Assembly (NCBI GenBank): GCA_001839685.1
Contig: MLAK01000889.1
Span: 18,081 to 57,189, forward strand
Direction: 5' to 3'
DNA length: 39,109 nucleotides
DNA from: Tritrichomonas foetus
Taxonomy: Eukaryota > Parabasalia > Tritrichomonadida > Tritrichomonadidae
The notes under the pieces were generated by a model. That model made no database searches. It was not told where the DNA came from and was given only the letters and a program-made list of their open reading frames with translations. The position numbers and the translations under genes are program-made. Shown here one piece after another: positions 26,859 through 34,305 of the stretch. Every line of letters starts with the position of its first letter. The stretch's first letter is position 1.

Positions 26859-27667
26859 AAATGAGATAAATTGAGATGACTTTGAATGATAATTAATTAA
26901 AAAGTGAAATATCATATTGAAAAAGTCAAGGTACACTTTGAAAAAGTGTTAGTTTAAGTTGCCATGATTGACATCATGTGACTCGTGACATGTTCCAATG
27001 TCAGAAATTTTACATTCGAAAATAGTTGTGATCTTAGTATAAGCAAAAGAAATAAAATTGAATTATCAAAAAATATGATATTATTACTTTATATGAATTT
27101 GTGTTACAAACATAGTGTTAGTTATGTTAGTTAACTATTGAGAGTACTCTCATCACATGACTCAAAAAAAAAAAAAAATTGTCGATTACATTATTGGGCT
27201 ATAACACACATTTATTATTTTAATACATTCTTAATTATTTTAATAATTGTTTCATATGTGTAACAACTTTTTAATTAATTTGACGACTAATTAACATAAA
27301 TCACTGTTGAATTGCTTTATTGATTGTTTCATAACTTGAACAGCTGTTTAACATCGGCAAAATAAATTTGACAGACTTGAAGAATTTTATATCTACTTTA
27401 ATTCATTTTCAATGACTAGAATTGTTTGCAATGACTGTAAAAGTATTTGCTCTTTCCTTCAATTTATTTATGAATTATTTTAACTTGTATAAATTGATAA
27501 AAATCGATTATTATTGATTTCATTTATTTGTAAGAAATTTAAATTATTTAGAATTGATTAGTTTATTAATGTATACATTATAATTACTGAACTTATTTAA
27601 TTAGTTCGCAATAACTTGATACGATCAAACAACAAAGAATCATTTATGATATATAGGTTGATTAAAC
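26859..27667. other. AT-rich intergenic region
   Basis: Upstream of the myristoylated-protein candidate. A long poly-A at about 27164-27178 is the only simple repeat. A 41-codon ATG-started frame at 27646 (+) overlaps the pseudogene and is probably chance. No other features are seen. Confidence 0.5.
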
Positions 27668-28618
27668 TTAGTTGGGATGAATATATAATTTGTATATGGT
27701 TCTGGGTTGGAAGCCTTCTTGACAAAAGCATCCTGTTATTTTTTTCACTGTATTGCAGAAATTGATACATAGATATGTTTTTGAGCCATATATCATTTTC
27801 GGCGAATTGGATATAACATTTAAATTGGTTACTTTATAAGATTCGAGAACGCATAGATATGCTAATGATTGGTTTCCAAAGGATTCAAAAAGGATCCATT
27901 TTTATTTTGCCTAATAAATCAAGCCCTTAATTTTGAGATCTTTCTTATATATCATTTTACCTAATAAATCAATCACATCCATATGATCTGTAATTAATTT
28001 TTTCTTTTTGGCTTCAAGTGTCAAATTCAACGCATATTTCGATGGGAAATGAATATAATTTATTAATTCTGAGGAATAAGGAGTTACTTGGTTGTGATCA
28101 GGAGATATAAAAAATATGTATTTTTTGTTATTCACACAATCATACTTATTTTGAATTGAATGTTTATGGGGAAGCTGAGAAATAATAGATTGGATCAAAT
28201 AATCTTCAAGTGTCACATAGTTATATGCCTTTGCTATATTAATTGTATCACGAATGTTAAGATTTAACAACCGTATAATAATCTTCGCTCTTTCAAGCAC
28301 AATTTTTTTATTTCCACCATTAATTAATAATATTGTTTTCATGAATTCATAAATATGTCATAATGGTGCCAAATATGTAATGTTCAATTTTTTACTCATG
28401 CTAGCAGAACAAAAAGAAGTACAAACAAGAGATTTCTATCGGTAATCCGAATAGTCTGGAATTTTTTTAAGTTCATCAAAAATATTAAATATCCAAAAAG
28501 ATAGAGAATCTTTGTTAATTCTGACAGAAACATGATCTAATTGATCAATTTTGATCGTCAAATTTTGATGATTATCCTATGATGAAAAAGCGATGGAACC
28601 TGCCACTATTTTAAAGGC
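27668..28618 (-). pseudogene. Decayed gene: 317 codons in one frame with five internal stops
   Basis: A single minus-strand frame runs 951 bases with stops only at 28577-28579 (TAG), 28436-28438 (TAG), 28358-28360 (TGA), 27911-27913 (TAG) and 27902-27904 (TAA) before its terminal TAA. Its longest uninterrupted part, 27911-28342, codes 143 residues from an ATG (MKTILLINGGNKKIVLERAK, with helical LLNLNIRDTINIAKAYNY). Flanking parts remain protein-like: IVAGSIAFSS, VRINKDSLSFWIFNIFDELK, then after the last stop WILFESFGNQSLAYLCVLES. Random DNA of this composition would give about twenty stops. I infer a relatively recent pseudogene that has point changes but no frameshifts. The family is not recognised; the helical middle vaguely resembles the helical C-terminal region of Ctf4/WDHD1, but this is not enough to name it. 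Recoding is unlikely because neighbouring genes use normal stops. Confidence 0.7.
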
Positions 28619-28944
28619 CTACTAAGATGGTTATTTTTCATATATTACAGATAAATTCAGCATTATGAGTTTTCATTATAAGATAAAATAATTATGTTAT
28701 GAAACATAGGGAATGAGACTTTTAATATATATGATTTTGCCAATGTTTTTCAAAATTTGGAATATTTTGATTAGCGAAGTTCAAAAATGTATAAAGAAAT
28801 TTATTGATTCAAAGGGAATATTACTAAAGAACAATTTTTATTTGAAAGTGTTTTTCATAATCAAATATCAAAAAATTAAATTACGAAAATCCGAATATGT
28901 TCAAATAGCCTTATCATGTTATCCGATTAAATTCTCACTAGTAT
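28619..28944. other. Short spacer between pseudogene and ESCRT-I candidate
   Basis: AT-rich. The plus-strand open frame 28713-29045 is F/K/I-rich, overlaps the neighbour and is taken as chance. Nothing else is visible. Confidence 0.4.
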
Positions 28945-29781
28945 CTAAATGTCATTTCTATCCTCAAGCATCTGTGCAGATTCTTCCATCAGATACATTT
29001 TTTCATACAGTTTTGTTAATTTTTCTTTACATTCTGAAAAAGTAATATCACCATTTGAAATTTCTGCCAAAACGTTATTCACCTCTTTTTTGACCTTTTT
29101 AGCTTCATGCTTATATTTTTTAATAGCACTTGCTTTTTGACTTTGATTTTCACCTGAAACTGTTGCAGGACTAGAAGTAGCTACTAGGTCTGGTTTTACA
29201 CTACGAAGTTTTTCGGCTTTGGTGGATACATCGACAATCCCATTGTTTACTTTGCTCTGTTCCTCAGCCATCAACTTTTTGACATGCTGGGCCTGTTCGA
29301 AGGCTTTTTGGGTTGTCGGCATTAAATTCGATTTCAATAAATTATCGCGGGCTTCTTTCGTAGCAACGGCCTCCGGACGTGAGCTGTAAACAATATTTTT
29401 GACTTCATTTTTATTGAGAGAAAATTGACCTGCAAGAACAACGTCTGAGCAAACTTGAAGATGTTCGACAAGATGTCGCAGCGTAAAAACAGGCATCCAG
29501 CTCGAGGTCATCAACGTTTGAAATTCTTTATTCCCACGGCGAATTCTGGGGGCTGACTGAGGGTAATCTGCGTTTAAAATGACTTCGAACGTATTTTGTG
29601 GGGAATTTGCCCGATTGAACTTCACAGAAAATTGGTATTGCGAATTTGCTGAAATCTGTGAAGGAAAATATTGCATGGCTTCGACAAGCTGTTGATGAAT
29701 AACAGGATTCATGACAAAGTTGAGGTAACTTCTAATTGACCTAATTTCACTATTCTTCGGCAAAATTTTTTGAATTTGCAT
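28945..29781 (-). CDS. UEV/RWD-like protein, possible ESCRT-I subunit (VPS37-like)
   Basis: A 278-residue protein. Residues ~20-115 show a UEV-type pattern: a first helix, then strands such as YQFSVKFNRANSPQNTFEVI, then NADYPQSAPRIRRG, the position of the conserved YPxxxP turn of ubiquitin-conjugating-like folds. There is no catalytic cysteine context. Helix LRHLVEHLQVCSDVV follows. Residues ~115-205 are a polar linker, and ~205-275 a Lys/Glu-rich coiled coil (KKYKHEAKKVKKEVNNVLAE, CKEKLTKLYEKMYLMEESAQ). A non-catalytic UEV followed by a helical tail is the plan of VPS37A and TSG101 in ESCRT-I, which sorts ubiquitylated cargo at endosomes. The assignment is by architecture, not clear identity, so other RWD/UEV proteins remain possible. 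The start is supported by TCACTTTTC immediately upstream. Confidence 0.5.
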   Translation of the reverse strand: MQIQKILPKNSEIRSIRSYLNFVMNPVIHQQLVEAMQYFPSQISANSQYQFSVKFNRANSPQNTFEVILNADYPQSAPRIRRGNKEFQTLMTSSWMPVFTLRHLVEHLQVCSDVVLAGQFSLNKNEVKNIVYSSRPEAVATKEARDNLLKSNLMPTTQKAFEQAQHVKKLMAEEQSKVNNGIVDVSTKAEKLRSVKPDLVATSSPATVSGENQSQKASAIKKYKHEAKKVKKEVNNVLAEISNGDITFSECKEKLTKLYEKMYLMEESAQMLEDRNDI

Positions 29782-29798
29782 GAAAAGTGACTGAAATT
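29782..29798 (-). promoter_or_regulatory. 17-nt initiator-containing motif shared with eL15
   Basis: The coding strand reads AATTTCAGTCACTTTTC, immediately before the ATG of the UEV-like gene. The identical 17 bases occur upstream of eL15 at 1248-1264. It includes TCACTT, the trichomonad initiator. Confidence 0.5.
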
Positions 29799-30133
29799 TC
29801 TAGCTTATCAAATTGTCAAACGCCCTTTTTGTCAGATCCAAAAAAAATCCAATTGTCTAAACTATATCATTCTACATTCTTTTCTTCCTTGAAAAGACAT
29901 CTATGCAATAAAATAATCAATATATATGGATAAAGAATAAAATAGAATTTATGTAAGCTCATTAAAAATTTCAAACTTTTATAATAATAAGAAAAGGAAA
30001 TATCCAATACTTTCCTGAATGATATGCAAATTTTATAAGGAAAATTATGGAGATATCGACAAAAAAAGAAAAATTTTTTCAATTGTTTTCGATCAAATAA
30101 CTTCAATTATTGAATACAGAAAAGAAAATTACT
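29799..30133. other. AT-rich spacer
   Basis: A 79-codon minus-strand frame at 29867-30106 is rich in Phe, Tyr, Lys and Leu and lacks an ATG context; I do not call it. No other feature is seen. Confidence 0.4.
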
Positions 30134-30185
30134 AGTTTTCCTCAGTCACTTTTTGAGACTTCGTCTCAAAAAGTGGCCGGAAAAC
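30134..30185. repeat. Long interrupted hairpin
   Basis: An inner 13-bp perfect stem, CACTTTTTGAGAC and GTCTCAAAAAGTG, around a TTC loop (30147-30175). It is enclosed by an outer 8-bp perfect stem AGTTTTCC/GGAAAACT. It sits directly outside the left copy of the inverted repeat described next. Confidence 0.85.
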
Positions 30186-30776
30186 TAAAATTCTCACGNA
30201 CACTTTTTCAATATCCATTCAAAAACTTGGTCCATAAAAATCCAACCAGTTTACGGAAGCTATTTTCTGGTCTCTTGTTCANCNAAACAACGGCAAAATC
30301 AAAGGTTGCAAAGAAAAGGTGTTTAGGAATTCGCAGTTCCTCACTTCATTCTTTCCGCTTTGATCCACAATCTCGCTCAGNAGGGCCTCCATATCTGCCA
30401 CAATTCTCTCACTCTACNCTCAAGGAAGACTTANGAAGATGGACTGAATCAATACAAGAACCTTATGCGGCAACCAGCACATCTGAGCCCATTCCCCGTG
30501 ACTGTTGACTACATGATCGCCTTCATTGTTAATCAGAAATACTTTGGACGAACTCTTCATGTTTTGTTAAACTATCTCTCGGTTGGCATTCACCCTGCTT
30601 CTGCCGAAGTAGGGAATGCGATTTTCTAAACACNTTTTCTTTTAATNTTTGATTTTTTCGTATTTTGTTTGAAAAGAGTTCAGAAAAAGTGATTGCACAA
30701 AACTTGTTGGGTTTTTTGGACTAAGTTTTTGAATGAGATCTTGAAAAAGTGGCCTGGTGAGAATTATTATTTCGAA
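30186..30776. mobile_element. Possible decayed element with diverged ~115-bp terminal inverted repeats
   Basis: The left segment (about 30186-30300) and the reverse complement of the right segment (about 30655-30776) align along their length. Shared strings include AATTCTCAC, CACTTTTTCAA, CATTCAAAAACTT, GTCCA, CCCAACAAGTTT/TCCAACCAGTTT and a closing AAAATC. The middle holds several unresolved bases and a fragment of coding-like DNA. This arrangement suggests a degenerate transposon or a non-autonomous derivative. Sequence quality is poor here, with many N. Confidence 0.4.
30400..30630 (+). pseudogene. Coding-like fragment inside the inverted-repeat element
   Basis: One plus-strand frame ends at a TAA near 30628 and reads DGLNQYKNLMRQPAHLSPFP, then VTVDYMIAFIV, RTLHVLLNYLSVGIHPA. 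The pattern of a short helix, LSPFPVTVD, a helix and LNYLSVG resembles the N-terminal core-binding domain of tyrosine recombinases. Only about 65 codons remain, with two ambiguous codons and no plausible start, so this is a fragment. The recombinase idea is an inference from a few residues. Confidence 0.25.
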
Positions 30777-31037
30777 TTTTAGAGAGAGTATAATACTGCG
30801 TTGGGGCCCCCCACTTTTGATCATGAAGAAATGACTCATTTTTGATCGATTTTCGACAATATACACGGCTTTTAAAATACATCAAAAAATCAATGATTTT
30901 GAGCAGCATTTATTCTTTCAATGATGAACGTTTATATCTACACAAAATTTTCATAATTTAAAAAAATTTTTACTAAATTCAAAAGAAAGAACTTTTTTTT
31001 GGTAAATTTTTTCATATTTTTATTATGCAACAACTTA
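30777..31037. other. Spacer with unresolved flank of transposon copy 1
   Basis: AT-rich, with a short GC-rich patch TTGGGGCCCCCCA near 30801-30813. No gene is seen. It ends in the TA target dinucleotide at 31036-31037. Confidence 0.4.
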
Positions 31038-31062
31038 AACTGGTTGCAAAAAATCAGGTTTG
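31038..31062 (+). repeat. Left terminal inverted repeat, copy 1
   Basis: 25 bases starting AACTGGTTGC; perfect reverse complement of 32497-32521. Confidence 0.95.
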
Positions 31063-31089
31063 AACAGACCTTGTGAATTATTCAAAGAA

Positions 31090-32343
31090 ATGAATGATTA
31101 TGACCGAATCGATCAAGCAATTAAGCAATTACATCGTCAAGGATTTACATATCAACAAATAAAAAGCACATTACATATTGGTTCAGACCGTATCCATCGT
31201 GTCTTAACAGGAACTCCGAAAGTTCGTAGAGGAAGGCCAAAAAAAACCAATGAAGATATTATTAGCTTTGTTGATGCAAATACCATGGCAGACCCCTATA
31301 TTTCAAATGAAGATATGGCTACGAAAATTAAATCCAGTTTAAATACAACTGTTAGTACCAGAACAGTCTCGAACATCAGAACCGATTTGAAGTACCATTT
31401 CCGCCCAAAATATAAAATACAAGAATTAACCGAAAACCAAAAAATTCAAAGAATCAATTTTTCTCAGTCTGCAAGCGAAAACCTGCTAAACGAAAAAATA
31501 ATATTTTCTGATGAAGCAAGATTCTCACCAACGCCTGATAACAGATGGTGCTATATTAAGAAGGGGCAATGGAACGAAGCCTGCTTTGAAACACACAAAA
31601 AATTTTACCAAAGCGTCATGGTGTGGGGCTGCATAGGAGAAAATTATAAAAGCCGACTTTTTCTCTGCTCGAATAACATGGATGCTGCAGAGTATATCTC
31701 TATTCTAAATAACTCTCAAATAGTTCCTCAGTGTAATCAATTATACAAAAGAAACGGGTGGATGTTTCAACAAGACGGAGCCCCGTGTCACACGGCACAA
31801 GAAACTTTATCATTTTTAAGATCAATCCGTGTTGTGCCTGGGTGGCCCGCCAACTCTCCGGATCTTAATCCAATAGATATGGTTTGGGCCATTATTAAGC
31901 GAAGGCTAAAAACAATGACAATTTCAAGCCGTCAAGATTTAATTATAGCCATTTTCGATATTTGGAATAATATCGAAATGGAGGTAATCAACAGTCTGGT
32001 GCAAGATTTTGGTCGTCGAATTGAGTTGTGTAGGCAGGTAAACGGCTGCTCGATTTCTCAATATCTTTCATCTCATCAAACACAAACAAAGAATTTGCCA
32101 TCAGAGCAAATTACCCAGCATCTTTTCAGTGAAGAAGAGGACCAAATGCTTATTNAGTATTTATTGAATCAAAATCCGCGTTCAAGGCAATGGAAACAGT
32201 GTCAAAGCACCAATTTCCCGTGGGCCAATGTTAATATATTGAAATATCGAGTTAATATGTTATCGAGAGACAAAAGAAACCATGAATTGGCGCAAATGAT
32301 TGAACTTCCATCAATAGAAGAAATCTTAGATTTAATTGAGTGA
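31090..32343 (+). CDS. Tc1/mariner-type DDE transposase, copy 1
   Basis: The first ATG (MNDYDRIDQ) gives 417 residues; the frame extends ten codons further up to a TTG in the inverted repeat. Two helix-turn-helix units (about DRIDQAIKQLHRQGFTYQQI and ISNEDMATKIKSSLNTTVST) flank the AT-hook-like RRGRPKK. The DDE/D core has IFSDEARF, then MFQQDGAPCHTAQ, then WPANSPDLNPIDMVW. Only 33 residues separate the second and third acids, and the third is Asp here, giving DD33D. A C-terminal extension of about 110 residues has a Myb/SANT-like stretch FSEEEDQMLI...QWKQCQSTNFPW...ILKYRVNM. The codon at 32155-32157 is NAG, ambiguous between Lys, Gln, Glu and stop. Catalytic residues are present, so activity is possible. 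Confidence 0.93.
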   Translation: MNDYDRIDQAIKQLHRQGFTYQQIKSTLHIGSDRIHRVLTGTPKVRRGRPKKTNEDIISFVDANTMADPYISNEDMATKIKSSLNTTVSTRTVSNIRTDLKYHFRPKYKIQELTENQKIQRINFSQSASENLLNEKIIFSDEARFSPTPDNRWCYIKKGQWNEACFETHKKFYQSVMVWGCIGENYKSRLFLCSNNMDAAEYISILNNSQIVPQCNQLYKRNGWMFQQDGAPCHTAQETLSFLRSIRVVPGWPANSPDLNPIDMVWAIIKRRLKTMTISSRQDLIIAIFDIWNNIEMEVINSLVQDFGRRIELCRQVNGCSISQYLSSHQTQTKNLPSEQITQHLFSEEEDQMLIXYLLNQNPRSRQWKQCQSTNFPWANVNILKYRVNMLSRDKRNHELAQMIELPSIEEILDLIE

Positions 32344-32496
32344 ATTTTTTTCATCTTTTTTTAATTAATAAACGACATTGGAAAAAAAATCAGGTTTACT
32401 TTTGATAACTTTACAAAAAATGGCATATTCAATTTTTTTCTGCTTTCCGTCGATTTCCTTCAATTTTTCCACTTTTTCATCATTTTCATTCAAACG

Positions 32497-32521
32497 CAAA
32501 CCTGATTTTTTGCAACCAGTT
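32497..32521 (-). repeat. Right terminal inverted repeat, copy 1
   Basis: Perfect reverse complement of 31038-31062. Confidence 0.95.
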
Positions 32522-32527
32522 TATTAC

Positions 32528-32565
32528 CTGTCTCTTATACACATCTAGATGTGTATAAGAGACAN
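32528..32565. other. Nextera mate-pair junction adapter (artefact)
   Basis: CTGTCTCTTATACACATCT followed by its reverse complement, the Tn5 mosaic-end junction of Illumina mate-pair libraries. The final base is unresolved. It is not genomic. Confidence 0.98.
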
Positions 32566-32972
32566 ATTATTCATTTAGATCTCTCAATAGTCTTCTACAT
32601 CTAGAGCTAGTTAGTTTGTATACATCTGAAATTACATCTCTTTGATAAAAATTTTATCATAAAATGTAATGAAAAACTACCAAAACGATTAAAAATTTTT
32701 CTATCACACTTTCTCAATTGACTCTGGTCAGACGATGAAACACCATTCAATATTCCATCATTTTCCACAATTTTATTTTTCCTTTGAATCTGATCAATTA
32801 ACTCGTTCAAATCATGAAAACTATTAAGATATTTTTGTGATAACTTCTATATTCCTTTTAATTTTTCATCAACTGATATCGATCTTTTAAATCAATATGT
32901 GGTCATTACTATTCAAATCAATAAAGTTCTTTTTGGTTCATTAAATTTCTATCAAACATTTATACGTGATAT
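32566..32972. other. Spacer with minus-strand gene fragment
   Basis: The minus strand at 32607-32846 is open for 79 codons, with no ATG near its start, and reads LNELIDQIQRKNKIVEND, then SSSDQSQLRKCDRKIFNRFG, to a TAG. It may be a fragment of a gene truncated at the nearby misjoin or a relic; no family is recognised. The last 100 bases are the AT-rich upstream region of the asparaginase gene. Confidence 0.35.
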
Positions 32973-33950
32973 ATGTACCAACCAAAGATTCTTGTCCACT
33001 TAGGAGCTAGTGAAGTTCCAGAGCAATTCCAAGCAAAGTCACTCGAATGGGTTCGTAAAGCCGTTGAAAAGGGATATGAAGTCGCTAAAACAGGAGCATC
33101 AGCTGAAGATATCGTCGCAGCAACAGTTTCAGTGCTTGAAGACTGCCCAGTTTCAGACGCTGGCTTCGGGTCAGTCTATAACGCTGACGGAGGTCATCAA
33201 ATGGACGCCGGAATTATGACTGGCGATAAAAAGTATGGTGCTATTGTGTCAATTCATGGTGTCCAGAATCCAATCCGCGTTGCTCGTCTCATGGTCGATG
33301 ATCCGAAGTTCTCCATCCTCTGCGGCGAGGGCGCAATGGAATTTGTCAAAAAGAATAATATTCCAATATTACCCGACTCTGAATTTGCTACAGAATACAA
33401 TAGATATTATCAAGAGATGTTTGCTGGCCATGGTGATCCATTAGATCTTTTCGTTACTCCAGATACAGTAAATAACGAAGATGGTCAAAATATTGACCAT
33501 GACGATAACCCAGAACTTCCTGAACATGGAACAGTCGGCTGTGTTGCACGCGATATTCATGGCCGCATAGCTGCAGGAACATCAACAGGAGGAACGCCGT
33601 TTGCCCCCCGTGGTCGCGTTGGCGATTCGCCATTCCCAGGATGTGGCGTATGGGCCGACGATAACGACGGATGCGCCAGCTGCACCGGCTATGGGGAGTC
33701 CATCCTTGTCGAAATGCTCGCCGCGAAATCCGCCCAGCGCGTGACCAAGATGCCCGCCATGATCGCAGCAAGAGAGGCAATTCGTGCCTTCGCGAAAACG
33801 CCAAGGAGCGTCGCAGGCGTCATTATGATTGCCAAAGCTACAGGCGAGTACGGCCTCTTTCACAACACCGTTCACATGCCGTTCGCCTTTTTGAACGAAG
33901 ATGGAACAATAACGAGCGGGTTATCTGTCGGCGAGCTCGGCGAGCAATAA
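32973..33950 (+). CDS. ASRGL1: Isoaspartyl peptidase/L-asparaginase (Ntn-hydrolase)
   Basis: N-terminal-nucleophile amidohydrolase of the plant/eukaryotic asparaginase-2 family, which cleaves L-asparagine or isoaspartyl dipeptides after autocatalytic cleavage. The 325-residue precursor would be cut before Thr187 in EHGTVGCVA, making alpha and beta chains of usual sizes. Supporting motifs are VSDAGFGSVYNADGGHQMDAGIMTG (61-85) with the oxyanion-forming Gly-rich stretch, GTSTGG (about 203-208), and RVGDSPFPGCGVWAD (about 215-229), whose Arg and Asp bind substrate carboxylate and amine groups. The start MYQPKILVHLGAS aligns with the family's beginning, though the usual HGGA is here HLGA. No signal peptide is visible, so it is cytosolic. 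The 3' third is noticeably more G+C-rich than the rest. The stop TAAAA overlaps a TAAA signal. The symbol denotes family, not proven orthology. Confidence 0.94.
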   Translation: MYQPKILVHLGASEVPEQFQAKSLEWVRKAVEKGYEVAKTGASAEDIVAATVSVLEDCPVSDAGFGSVYNADGGHQMDAGIMTGDKKYGAIVSIHGVQNPIRVARLMVDDPKFSILCGEGAMEFVKKNNIPILPDSEFATEYNRYYQEMFAGHGDPLDLFVTPDTVNNEDGQNIDHDDNPELPEHGTVGCVARDIHGRIAAGTSTGGTPFAPRGRVGDSPFPGCGVWADDNDGCASCTGYGESILVEMLAAKSAQRVTKMPAMIAAREAIRAFAKTPRSVAGVIMIAKATGEYGLFHNTVHMPFAFLNEDGTITSGLSVGELGEQ

Positions 33951-34305
33951 AATTGTTACTTTCCTTAATTTTATTTTGGAAATTCTAAATAGAAAAAATT
34001 CTTATTCGTTTCTTAAAAAATTATTGTTATTGAAACTCTCATTTTATGGATCTTTTCTTTGGCGAAAATCATTGACTTCACCTGCATGTAGATGAGATCG
34101 AATTATGGTAGATACTCATTTTCGAAATATATATTCAAGCCTCCTGCAGTATTCTTTTTTCTTCTGGTGATTCTTTTCGAATGGGAAATGTGATTTGATA
34201 AGTTTTACGAAAAGTGATTTGAAAACATTTGTGTGATACGATTTTCGCTGGGAAATGTGATCTGAAAAATTGATAAGAAATGTGATTTGAAAATCCCGAT
34301 AAATA
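33951..34305. other. Spacer with short repeated phrases
   Basis: Contains four close variants of GGGAAATGTGATTTGAAAA/GAAAAGTGATTTGAAAAC (about 34181-34295), an imperfect repeat just upstream of the membrane-protein gene and possibly regulatory. No gene is seen. Confidence 0.5.

Larger units (their letters stand above)
31038..32521 (+). mobile_element. Tc1/mariner-type transposon, copy 1 (1484 bp)
   Basis: Bounded by perfect 25-bp terminal inverted repeats beginning AACTGGTTGCAAAAAATCAG (31038-31062 and 32497-32521) and flanked by TA on both sides (31036-31037 and 32522-32523), as expected for TA target-site duplication. It holds one transposase gene. It is the same length as copy 2 and differs by few bases, which indicates recent transposition. 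Five bases beyond the right end comes an adapter sequence, so the right flank is unreliable. Confidence 0.95.

Noticed and set aside
29867..30106. 79-codon minus-strand open frame
   Set aside because: Dominated by Phe, Tyr, Leu and Lys, with no ATG context and no family resemblance; likely chance.
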